Assembly (NCBI GenBank): GCA_009843725.1
Contig: VYCX01000374.1
Coordinates: 1-7,508 of the forward strand
Direction: 5' to 3'
Origin: Boseongicola sp. SB0675_bin_26
Lineage (GTDB): Bacteria > Pseudomonadota > Alphaproteobacteria > Rhodobacterales > Rhodobacteraceae
DNA length: 7,508 nt
The stretch's first letter is position 1, and each line of letters starts with the position of its first letter. Position numbers and translations under genes: made by a program. Positions 1-5,997 of the stretch are shown piece by piece. Under the pieces are notes generated by a model that saw nothing but the letters and a program-made list of their open reading frames with translations, did not search any database and had not been told where the DNA came from.

Positions 1-803
1 TTCAGTTGTTCCTCCTGGCCGTCATCCAAGGCGTTACCGAGTTCCTGCCGGTGTCATCGTCCGGCCATCTCGTCCTCCTGCCTAACCTCGCGGGCCTTCC
101 GGACCAGGGCCTCGTCATCGACGTCGCCGTTCACGTGGGCACGCTCGGCGCCGTGCTCCTGTATTTTCGCGCTGACGTGTCGCGCATCCTCACCGGCATG
201 ATCCGCATGGCCTCGGGCAGGTTCGACGGGCCGGAAGTGCGGCTTGCCCTGCTGCTCGCGCTTGCAACCGTTCCCGTCATCATCGCGGGCCTGGCATTCA
301 GGCTGACCGGCCTGAGCCTCATGCTGCGCTCTGTCACGGTCATCGCGTGGGCCACGCTGATCTTCGGACTTGTGCTCTGGTGGGCCGACCGCACCGGATC
401 CAAGGCCAGAACCGCCGGCGACTGGAACCGTAAGGACGCAATCATCATGGGCCTGTGGCAGGCAATCGCCCTGATCCCCGGAACATCCCGGTCCGGCATC
501 ACCATAGCGGCGGCACGGCGCCTCGGATATGCCCGCATAGATGCAGCCCGCCTCGCCATGCTGATGTCGATCCCGACGATCATCGCTTCCGGCACGCTCC
601 TGGGCCTGGAAGTCGCGTCCTCCCTGGACCTGCCCAAGGCACGCGACGGCTGCATCGCTGCCGTCATCGCCTTTGTCGCCGCCCTCGGGGCGCTGCATTT
701 CATGATGCGGCTGATCGAGCGGGTGAGTTTCACGCCGTTCGTGATCTACAGGGTCGTCCTTGGACTGGCCCTGCTTGCATGGTCCTACGGCCTAGCCGCG
801 TAG
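1..803 (+). CDS. uppP: Undecaprenyl-diphosphatase UppP (BacA), 5' end cut by window
   Basis: Integral membrane phosphatase that converts undecaprenyl diphosphate to the monophosphate, recycling the lipid carrier for peptidoglycan and other envelope glycans; its loss or overexpression alters bacitracin sensitivity. Both family signatures are visible, numbering from the TTG at 6: QGVTEFLPVSSSGHL at residues 8-22 with the acidic Glu12, and PGTSRSG at 158-164 with the catalytic-type Arg162. Several long hydrophobic segments follow the usual polytopic pattern, and the C-terminus (AWSYGLAA) is at the normal place. The TTG at 6 sits inside the conserved N-terminal LFLLAVIQG stretch and codon 3-5 (Gln) continues the frame, so the true start is probably a few codons upstream of the window. 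The 3' end overlaps the convergent SDR gene by 12 bp. Identity is certain; only the start is missing. Confidence 0.95.
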   Translation, partial: QLFLLAVIQGVTEFLPVSSSGHLVLLPNLAGLPDQGLVIDVAVHVGTLGAVLLYFRADVSRILTGMIRMASGRFDGPEVRLALLLALATVPVIIAGLAFRLTGLSLMLRSVTVIAWATLIFGLVLWWADRTGSKARTAGDWNRKDAIIMGLWQAIALIPGTSRSGITIAAARRLGYARIDAARLAMLMSIPTIIASGTLLGLEVASSLDLPKARDGCIAAVIAFVAALGALHFMMRLIERVSFTPFVIYRVVLGLALLAWSYGLAA

Positions 804-1772
804 GTTGCGGGCGCTGCGCGTGATGTCGGAATACTGCCCGTCGGGACGATAGGGCCAAAGATAGGTGGGCAACACCGCATGCATGGAGGTTGGATGCACT
901 CCAAGGTCGCCAAGGGTGCGGGCATCGGCGGCCACGACGTTGTCGCGCTTCAGCTCAGTTGCCTGGTCGAGCGTGATCGGCTGCTTGAGCACGCCCAGTG
1001 ACAGGAACGAGGCGAGGCCGCTGGTTCGGGCGATGGCGCGGCCAGCCCAGAAAGGCAGGGCCACGATCAGGGAACGTCGACGAATGACCCCGAGCATTCC
1101 CTCCATCAGTTCGCGGAAGCTTGCGACGTCCGGCCCGCCCAACTCGAAGATTCCCGCACCAGCCTCCCCGAGAACGGCTTTCTCCACGGCGGCCGCCACG
1201 TCATCGACATAGACGGGCTGGAACTTCGTGCCGGCCCCGACAAGCGGCAGCACCGGCGACAGCCTGGCCATGGCGGCGAAGCGGTTGAAGAACTGGTCTT
1301 CGGGGCCAAAAATCACCGAAGGGCGCAGGATGACCGCCCCAGGGAAGGCGCCGACCACCGCCGTCTCTCCAAGACCCTTGCTGCTTGCATATTCGCTTTC
1401 CGCGGCCGGGTCGGCTCCGATGCTTGAGACATGCACCAGCCGCGATACGCCTTCCTCTGCGGAAATGCGGGCGATGCGGCCCGCACCGACATGCTGGACC
1501 GCGCTGAAGTTGTTCCTGCCGGACGCGTCAAACGTGCCCACGCAATTGACGACAGCTTTGGCTCCCTGCGCCGCCTGCCGCACAGAATCGTCGTCCCGAA
1601 TGTTGCAAAGTACCGGCTCGACCTGGCCCGGCGTGCCCCGCGGCTTGACGAAAATGGCCTCGTTCGGTCGCCGAACCGCCACGCGCACGCGCCAGCCGGC
1701 CTGCGCCATGCGGTTTGCGACGTACCGCCCGACAAATCCGGATCCGCCATAGACGATCACCAGTCGCGACAT
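792..1772 (-). CDS. Complex I NDUFA9-family NAD(P)-binding SDR protein
   Basis: Atypical (extended) short-chain dehydrogenase of 326 aa, related to the NDUFA9 accessory subunit of respiratory complex I. The N-terminal Rossmann fold is clear: IVYGGSGFVG at residues 6-15 is the dinucleotide-binding glycine motif, NIRDD near 57-61 is the adenine-side acidic region, and VVNCVGTFD at 74-82 follows. A YASSK stretch at 128-132 matches the SDR YxxxK motif, with HVSSIGAD before it. RPSVIFGPEDQFFNRFA and the VYVDDVA motif are typical of this subfamily. I chose ATG at 1772 because GAAGG (1781-1785) lies 8 nt upstream; the GTG at 1781 adds three residues but overlaps that site. The gene runs convergently into uppP, sharing 12 bp. 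In alphaproteobacteria such proteins may be complex I-associated or free-standing; the substrate is unknown and complex I association is inferred from family only. Confidence 0.88.
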   Translation of the reverse strand: MSRLVIVYGGSGFVGRYVANRMAQAGWRVRVAVRRPNEAIFVKPRGTPGQVEPVLCNIRDDDSVRQAAQGAKAVVNCVGTFDASGRNNFSAVQHVGAGRIARISAEEGVSRLVHVSSIGADPAAESEYASSKGLGETAVVGAFPGAVILRPSVIFGPEDQFFNRFAAMARLSPVLPLVGAGTKFQPVYVDDVAAAVEKAVLGEAGAGIFELGGPDVASFRELMEGMLGVIRRRSLIVALPFWAGRAIARTSGLASFLSLGVLKQPITLDQATELKRDNVVAADARTLGDLGVHPTSMHAVLPTYLWPYRPDGQYSDITRSARNLRG

Positions 1773-1780
1773 GCGATGCA

Positions 1781-1785
1781 CCTTC
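1781..1785 (-). promoter_or_regulatory. Ribosome binding site deciding the SDR start
   Basis: GAAGG on the minus strand, 8 nt before ATG at 1772. It overlaps the alternative GTG at 1781, so it supports the ATG (protein beginning MSRLVIVYGG) over the GTG three codons earlier. Confidence 0.65.
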
Positions 1786-1864
1786 GCCAGTTCCGCTTTT
1801 GGATCCTTAGGGTGTAGCCCCGCGCATGATGCCGGGCAAGGTCCAATTCACCGCGCAATGATCG

Positions 1865-1893
1865 TTGACACGATCTGCGCCCGCGCCTATTCC
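1865..1893 (+). promoter_or_regulatory. Probable promoter of tRNA-Leu
   Basis: A perfect -35 TTGACA at 1865-1870 is followed after 17 nt by TATTCC at 1888-1893, which matches the first two positions and one or two others of the -10 consensus. Predicted transcription start is near 1900, giving a leader of about 11 nt before the mature tRNA at 1911. The -35 lies inside a small inverted repeat (GATCGT 1860-1865, ACGATC 1870-1875). Assigned from sequence only. Confidence 0.6.
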
Positions 1894-1910
1894 CAACCTT
1901 CGATTCACCT

Positions 1911-1998
1911 GCCCAGGTGGCGGAATTGGTAGACGCGCTAGCTTCAGGTGCTAGTGTCCTTTATGGACGTGGAGGTTCGAGTCCTCTCCTGGGCACCA
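1911..1998 (+). tRNA. tRNA-Leu (anticodon CAG)
   Basis: Complete class II cloverleaf read by eye. The acceptor stem GCCCAGG (1911-1917) pairs with CCTGGGC (1988-1994), followed by discriminator A and encoded CCA (1996-1998). The D arm contains AATTGGTAGA. The anticodon stem CTAGC/GCTAG encloses loop TTCAGGT, with anticodon CAG at 1945-1947 reading CUG codons. A long variable arm (1955-1970, GTCC/GGAC stem) is diagnostic of leucine tRNAs. The T arm is GGAGG-TTCGAGT-CCTCT (1971-1987). Its 3' end is a typical target for site-specific integration, and recognisable core gene order stops here. Confidence 0.97.
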
Positions 1999-2411
1999 CC
2001 CATCCCGAACATGCGCGCCCAAGAGCCTCGCAAGACCAGTAAACCGGTGGCATTTTCCTGCTCATGGGCGAAGATCGATACCTGCACAGCGGTATCGTTT
2101 CGTGGGCACGAATGCTGGCGTCAGCCCGCGAAACTGAAGACGCGGAGTTCGGTGCCCGCAATGTCCCAATCCCGCCTTCAGATTCGCATGGCAATTCAGA
2201 GGGAATGGGCGCATCGGCCGATCGATCATTGGGAACCGAATTTGGCGCCGAAGCCAATCGGCTCGGAGCTTTGGCAATCGCGAAATCGATTGCTTCCGAT
2301 ACCAACAATGGGTCCTTCGGTCTTCTTGGCCAAGCCGATGGGCTGATCCATGCCACTTGTCTCTCTCAGGGGTCAAGGGTTCGTTCAAACGCGGCGCTAC
2401 AAGTGCTTGCA
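1999..2411. other. About 410 bp downstream of tRNA-Leu with no recognised gene
   Basis: Nothing here could be assigned to a family on either strand. The longest plus-strand reading begins at ATG 2064 and runs to TGA at 2412-2414 (116 codons). Its product is rich in Ala, Gly and Ser (LGALAIAKSIASD near the middle) and has mixed rather than GC-rich third positions, unlike the core genes, with no clear ribosome binding site. Minus-strand readings through this stretch run into the antisense of the tRNA and end in residues dictated by it (GLEPPRP), a common annotation artefact. No intrinsic terminator, direct repeat of the tRNA 3' end or integrase was seen. It may be eroded accessory DNA. Confidence 0.4.
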
Positions 2412-2441
2412 TGACGCATTTGGCGCCAAAGGCGGTTCTAC

Positions 2442-2636
2442 GTGACGAACATCGCCCAGACGCTTCCTGGCGAATGGCGCCTGATCAGAGAATGGGGACG
2501 GATCGGTTCCGCCGGTGAACATGGGATGGTCGGTTGCAGGAAGACGGAGGAAGACGCAGAAGCCGCCTTGGACAAGTTGCCAGCCCAGAAATGCCGCCGA
2601 GGCTACCATCAACGCGAGACACACCGCATCACTTAG
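2442..2636 (+). CDS. Small WGR-domain protein
   Basis: Encodes a 64-aa protein that is almost entirely a WGR domain, a small fold named for its Trp-Gly-Arg signature and found in PARPs, MolR-like proteins and many short bacterial proteins, where nucleic-acid-related roles are suspected. Visible features are LPGEWRLIREWGRIGSAG, carrying the WGR triplet, then TEEDAEAALDKL and the closing QKCRRGYH, all in family order and spacing. GTG at 2442 has AAAGG at 2428-2432 nine nt upstream. The codons before it read R-F-Y, which is the usual first strand of the domain, and the frame is open back to TGA at 2412-2414, where only an ATT (2418) could serve as a start. The N-terminus is therefore either slightly trimmed or lost by an upstream mutation. 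It ends 7 bp before the convergent toxin gene. Domain call is firm; intactness is uncertain. Confidence 0.75.
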   Translation: MTNIAQTLPGEWRLIREWGRIGSAGEHGMVGCRKTEEDAEAALDKLPAQKCRRGYHQRETHRIT

Positions 2637-2643
2637 CCACGCG

Positions 2644-3650
2644 TCAGCTGTTGATTTCAGCGTCGAATGCTTCAATCGCGCCCAGGATGTCATCGAAGCC
2701 CGGCGCATCCCCGATGATCATCTCCCGCATACCTGAATAGTCCCGGCGCAGAGCGGAGGTGAGGTCTGCATTCGGCGTCAATCTCAGAGATCCAGGCTTC
2801 GCGTCTTCGTAGTTGGCCCAGGTCGCCTTGAAGAAGACGGACTTGTGATGCGCAACTTGTTCCAAGAGATTCAGGCTGCCGAGGGCGCGTGCCTTGGCCT
2901 CGTGGCCGATGAGCTGGGCCATGTCGCAATAGTGGCGCGACATCCGGCCGGCGAGGGGCTTGGCGGGATCCTGATGGCAGAGCATATGCAGGATCGTGGC
3001 TTTCTCCCAGAAGGTACGCTCTGCGCTCAGCACTTTCATATCAACCCCACCTGAGCCCAGCAAGTCAGGGAAGGTCTGATGAACGTAAGGTGATATCCCC
3101 CGAACCTCGACCGGCAAATGAACGCCACGTGCTCCGAACTCGAAACGCACGATGGGTTTGACGTAGCCACCGGAGCGGTCCGACAGCGACGGATAAGCAA
3201 AGAGCAGGGTTTGGGCATCCCCAGGATCGACGGTTAGCGAGAAATCGTGATCCAGGTTGGCATCGAACGCAGCTTGTATCTCCGCCAAGAGCGGTCCGGA
3301 AACCTCCGCCTCCGCAGCCTCTTGGAGCTCTTGTAGCAGCGTCTTGCGCTTCCTGCCGGAAAGATCGGGTTTTCGGGATCGTGATCCCCTTCAAAACCGA
3401 GCTTTGCACGTTTGAGCGACAGGTCCACGTCTTCCGAGAATCGATGGATTGCATCATAGACCTTGGAGAGGGATGTTCCTCCCTTGAAGATCATGTGATC
3501 ACCAAAGGAGGGCAGGGCGAAGAGATGTTTCAGGGACCAGCAGACCCAGAAGCCCTTCTCAATGATTGCCTTGGACATCCCGAGCCGCGCCGCCGCTTCC
3601 TGGAAGGCTTCGTCACGCTGCTCGGCGCCGTCGTTGGCAAACCGATCCAT
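2644..3650 (-). pseudogene. abiEii: AbiEii/AbiGii-type nucleotidyltransferase toxin, one -1 frameshift
   Basis: Toxin half of an AbiE type IV toxin-antitoxin (abortive infection) pair; the family are polymerase-beta-fold nucleotidyltransferases. ATG at 3650 follows the antitoxin stop by 2 nt. Frame one (3650-3366, 95 residues) has EKGFWVCWSLK, the nucleotide-binding FKGGTSLSK (residues 55-63) and the catalytic RFSEDVDLSL (70-79, Asp74 and Asp76), then DPENP. The frame then shifts: from 3363 down to TGA at 2646-2644 the reading is LSGRKRKTLLQEL, TLLFAYPSL, VRFEFGARG, SAERTFWEKATILH and SRHYCDMAQL, all in family order. Restoring one base gives 335 aa, the usual length, with no other stop. The break lies at 3366-3373, in an AAAACCC tract forming the heptamer A-AAC-CCG; a -1 slip there yields DPENPDLSG, matching the family. 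It may be a true null mutation, a sequence error or programmed frameshifting. Read literally, frame one ends at 3234. Confidence 0.85.
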
Positions 3651-3652
3651 GC

Positions 3653-4249
3653 TCAGGCGTGCGCAACGATCCGCTGCACGACAGGATGCATCCATGCCGG
3701 CACATGCTTGCTCTGCCTGGAGAGCAGCACCCGGTCCTTGTCATCCAGTGCGCGGGCCAGCTTGCCGATCACGTGGTCATCGACCCGGCCCTTGCCGACA
3801 TAACGCAGCGCCTGGAACACGGCACCGGTCCTGTGGCCCGCCCCGACAAGCGTCTTGGACGAGGCATTCCGAAACTGAATCACCTGCCGACCAATCGTTT
3901 TGGTGCGCGTCGCGCCGTCGGTCATGTAGGTCGGCTTTGACGGCACCTGAGTCGAAAGCCCCAGCTGATTGGCCGCCATGGCAGGGGAGGGCTGTAGGAT
4001 CTGGTTGTCCTTGCGGGCAACGGCCCTGGCAATGTCATCCGCCGACGGCGACAGATAGCCGAAGCGCGGGCTTTTCTTGGGATAATCGTAGAGCCCCCGC
4101 GTTAGACGCCGGATAACACCCTGATCGGCCAGGCGCGACAAGGCCTGATCCACGCTGGCGCGGGACCCGATGTCCAGAAAGTCTGACGGCGCAAAGATCG
4201 CCCCGCGACCCTTCCCGATGATGCGTTTTCTGATCTTCGATGTGATCAC
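3653..4249 (-). CDS. AbiEi-like antitoxin, DUF6088 family
   Basis: A 198-aa protein of the DUF6088 / type IV AbiEi-like antitoxin group, first gene of the two-gene AbiE operon. The N-terminus is a winged helix-turn-helix (about residues 14-58): GRGAIFAPSDFLDIGSRASV, then LSRLADQGVIRRLTRGLYDYP, the wing signature of this group. The rest (YLSPSADDIARAVARK, then LGLSTQVPSKPTYMTDG, then RQVIQFRNAS) is the antitoxin body. Family knowledge: AbiEi represses its own operon by binding inverted repeats and neutralises AbiEii without direct protein binding. GTG at 4249 is the start: GGAG lies 8 nt upstream, just past a strong promoter with a palindrome. The stop TGA (3655-3653) is 2 nt from the toxin ATG, so the genes are tightly coupled. 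It appears intact, unlike its partner. Confidence 0.85.
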   Translation of the reverse strand: MITSKIRKRIIGKGRGAIFAPSDFLDIGSRASVDQALSRLADQGVIRRLTRGLYDYPKKSPRFGYLSPSADDIARAVARKDNQILQPSPAMAANQLGLSTQVPSKPTYMTDGATRTKTIGRQVIQFRNASSKTLVGAGHRTGAVFQALRYVGKGRVDDHVIGKLARALDDKDRVLLSRQSKHVPAWMHPVVQRIVAHA

Positions 4250-4261
4250 AGACCTATCTCC

Positions 4262-4297
4262 CTGTCAGAAAATATAATATGTTTTTCTGAATGTCAA
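4262..4297 (-). promoter_or_regulatory. Promoter of the AbiE operon
   Basis: Reading the minus strand, a perfect -35 TTGACA (4297-4292) is followed after 17 nt by TATTTT (4274-4269); TATATT with a 15-nt spacer is an alternative -10. Predicted start is near 4262, giving a short leader of about 12 nt before GTG at 4249, with GGAG just upstream of the start. The AT-rich block stands out from the GC-rich surroundings. Confidence 0.7.
4265..4290. promoter_or_regulatory. Inverted-repeat operator overlapping the AbiE promoter
   Basis: Perfect 8-bp arms TCAGAAAA (4265-4272) and TTTTCTGA (4283-4290) separated by a 10-bp AT-rich centre. The repeat covers the spacer and -10 of the promoter, so a bound protein would block RNA polymerase. 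The adjacent gene encodes a winged-helix antitoxin of a family known to autorepress through promoter inverted repeats, so it is the likely ligand; this is inferred, not shown. Confidence 0.65.
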
Positions 4298-4620
4298 TAT
4301 TCGAGAATGTGCTGTCTTGATCCTGCAAGGGGGCGGAGAACGGACGTTCGCTGCATACGTTTTGTTCGTCCGCATGGGGCCACTGATTCGCGGTCGATCC
4401 TCGATCCAAACGCACGTGCACTTACGCGTGTTCGAGGAGATCCTCGAGGAGCGCGTCGTTTCCAGCCGTGGCCAGGCCACCGGGCGTCAGGCAGAAGATG
4501 AGCGGCTACGCCCTCCGCAAGACGGTCCGATGTCGCGCCGGCAACACGACTGGACGCCCGAGATCATCCAAAATTGTGCCTAAAGCATCAATACTGCGGC
4601 TAGGCCCATTGGCCTCTCTT
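4298..4620. other. Non-coding or eroded stretch between AbiE promoter and Fic remnant
   Basis: No recognisable gene on either strand. A plus-strand reading from TTG 4317 to a stop at 4581-4583 (88 codons) resembles no family I know and lacks a ribosome binding site. Small sequence features are GAACG-GA-CGTTC (4338-4349), a tandem 7-bp repeat TCGATCC (4394-4400 and 4401-4407) and CGAGGA-GA-TCCTCG (4433-4446). None is followed by a T-run, so none is a convincing terminator. Confidence 0.35.
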
Positions 4621-4929
4621 TCAGTCTACCGTGTCTTGCAGATTCAACCAATGGCGCGTGTGGCGACGTTCGCCGGTCCTGTTGACCGCACCCAATTCTA
4701 CCAAGTCCTGCAGGTCCCGTGTTGCAGTTGCCCGTGACGTTCCCGTAATCGAGACATAGTTCGCCGCGCTGAGGCCGCCTTCGAACCCTCCGGGACCTTC
4801 TCTGAAAGTGCGCGAGATCACCTTGGCTTGCCGGTCATTCAGGTGATCCCGGTGCTGGTCGCAGAAATGCGCCTTCGCGATGAAGAACCCGGCCCTGTCG
4901 AGGGTTGCCGCGAAACGACCACCCGCCGC
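4621..4929 (-). pseudogene. C-terminal remnant of a Fic-family protein
   Basis: Only the tail of a Fic (AMP-transferase type) protein is left: about 102 codons covering the region after the Fic fold and the C-terminal winged helix. Recognisable pieces are IAKAHFCDQHRDHLNDRQ (a variant of the family's AKARFWxxH...LNxRQ), then GPGGFEGGLSAANYVSITG, SRATATRDLQDLVELGAV and RHTRHWLNL before TGA at 4623-4621. The catalytic HPFxxGNGR motif is absent; upstream of 4929 the frame meets the TGA that ends the PLP-enzyme gene. Internal GTG at 4821 could give a 66-aa wHTH-only product but has no ribosome binding site. I interpret it as a deletion scar of an accessory fic gene. Confidence 0.75.
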
Positions 4930-5997
4930 TCAACAGAGCTTCCCACGTGCATCAATTGTCAGGACAGACATGCCGCCTGTCTTCCGTTCGAGCCACGCAT
5001 TGTCCAGCATGTTGATCACGACACAAATGTGGTTTGGGACGATGTTCACTTGCTCTCCGACTTCAAACCTGTCGTCAGGACCACACAGGATGGTCCCGTG
5101 TTCCTCGTTCAAGCCTGCAATGCGCGCTTGCGGATGTCCGACGACATGTCCAAATCCTTCAAGCCCAAGCAGGTCTGTCGTGAGTATCTTTGACCCTGCA
5201 TCGATGATTGCCCTGCCTTCCGAAGGAACGCTTACGACGGTGGCAACGACCCGGCCGGCGCAATCCTCCCAAGCACAGGTTGCCCGCTCCACCAGCGAAC
5301 GGTCGTTGAAGATGTAGGTCCCGGCCCGATACTCGGTGATCGTCCCGCCGTGACTTCGAGCATGCCACATGTCGGGCGATCCTCCCGAGGAGACCTCCGA
5401 ACATGCGATTCCGCACTCTTCGATCCCGGCCTTTGCAAGCGTCATGAAGTCCAGCACGTCGTGCTGTCCACCGATTGCCGGATAGGTCATCAACCCACCG
5501 AATCGCATGCCTGGAAGGGCAGAGATTCTCCTTGAAAGCGCGATCGCGCGTTCGGGAGACTGCACGCCACAGCGGTGGCCGCCCGTGTCGCACTCAACCA
5601 GGACCGACAGGGGCCGCGAAGCCGTTTCGAACGTCTTGCTCAATCCGTCCACGACAACGTCATTGTCGGCGACCACGGTCAGGGCCTTCATGCGTTCGGC
5701 TAGGGCGCGAAGACGCCCGAGCTTGCCATCGCCGAGAATGTTGTAGGCAATGAGAATGTCGTCGATTCCGCCATCTGCCATGGCTTCGGCCTCGCCGATC
5801 TTCTGGCAGGTGATTCCGGTCGCGCCGGCCGCGATCTGCGCCTTGGCAAAGTGAACGCACTTGTGCGTCTTGACATGCGGACGAAGCTTCAGGCCGTTGT
5901 CGTCACAGTGCCTCTGAAACCGGTCTATGTTCCTGAGCGCCACTTCTTCGCGAATGATCAGCGCGGGAGTCTCGACCTCGACCAATCTAGGAAACAT
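4930..5997 (-). CDS. PLP-dependent D-threonine aldolase / D-serine dehydratase-like enzyme
   Basis: A 355-aa cytosolic enzyme of the fold-type III (alanine racemase-like) PLP family covering D-threonine aldolase, D-threo-3-hydroxyaspartate dehydratase and D-serine dehydratase (Dsd1). TPALIIREEVALRNIDR starts the TIM barrel; RPHVKTHK at 39-46 carries the PLP lysine (probably Lys43); GITCQKIGEAEAM and VECDTGGHRCGV follow; SSGGSPD at 203-209 binds the PLP phosphate; YRAGTYIFND is at 223-232. The C-terminal beta domain has PNHICVVINM at 321-330, with His323 and Cys325 as expected metal ligands, so a Zn- or Mn-type activity is likely. It typically cleaves D-beta-hydroxy amino acids to glycine plus aldehyde, or eliminates ammonia to a 2-oxo acid; sequence alone does not choose. 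ATG at 5997 lies inside the end of the upstream peptidase gene (11-bp overlap) with a weak ribosome binding site, implying translational coupling. Confidence 0.88.
   Translation of the reverse strand: MFPRLVEVETPALIIREEVALRNIDRFQRHCDDNGLKLRPHVKTHKCVHFAKAQIAAGATGITCQKIGEAEAMADGGIDDILIAYNILGDGKLGRLRALAERMKALTVVADNDVVVDGLSKTFETASRPLSVLVECDTGGHRCGVQSPERAIALSRRISALPGMRFGGLMTYPAIGGQHDVLDFMTLAKAGIEECGIACSEVSSGGSPDMWHARSHGGTITEYRAGTYIFNDRSLVERATCAWEDCAGRVVATVVSVPSEGRAIIDAGSKILTTDLLGLEGFGHVVGHPQARIAGLNEEHGTILCGPDDRFEVGEQVNIVPNHICVVINMLDNAWLERKTGGMSVLTIDARGKLC

Noticed and set aside
597..605. CTCCTGGGC match to the tRNA-Leu acceptor end inside uppP
   Set aside because: Only 9 bp, inside a conserved core gene on the wrong side of the tRNA; chance rather than an attachment site.
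54..733. Two long minus-strand frames across uppP
   Set aside because: They are shadows of the clearly identified uppP coding frame, with no domain of their own.
2030..2060. ACCGGT dyad followed by a TTTT run after the tRNA as a terminator
   Set aside because: The stem is too short and has no loop, and the T-run is only four bases.
1961..2356. Minus-strand open frame ending in GLEPPRP
   Set aside because: Its C-terminus is the antisense of the tRNA-Leu T arm, a well-known false gene pattern, and the rest has no family resemblance.
2397..2708. Minus-strand frame with a hydrophobic stretch (LALMVASAAFLGW)
   Set aside because: It is antisense to the WGR gene and overlaps the toxin 3' end; the hydrophobic run is the complement of the Ala/Glu-rich WGR helix.
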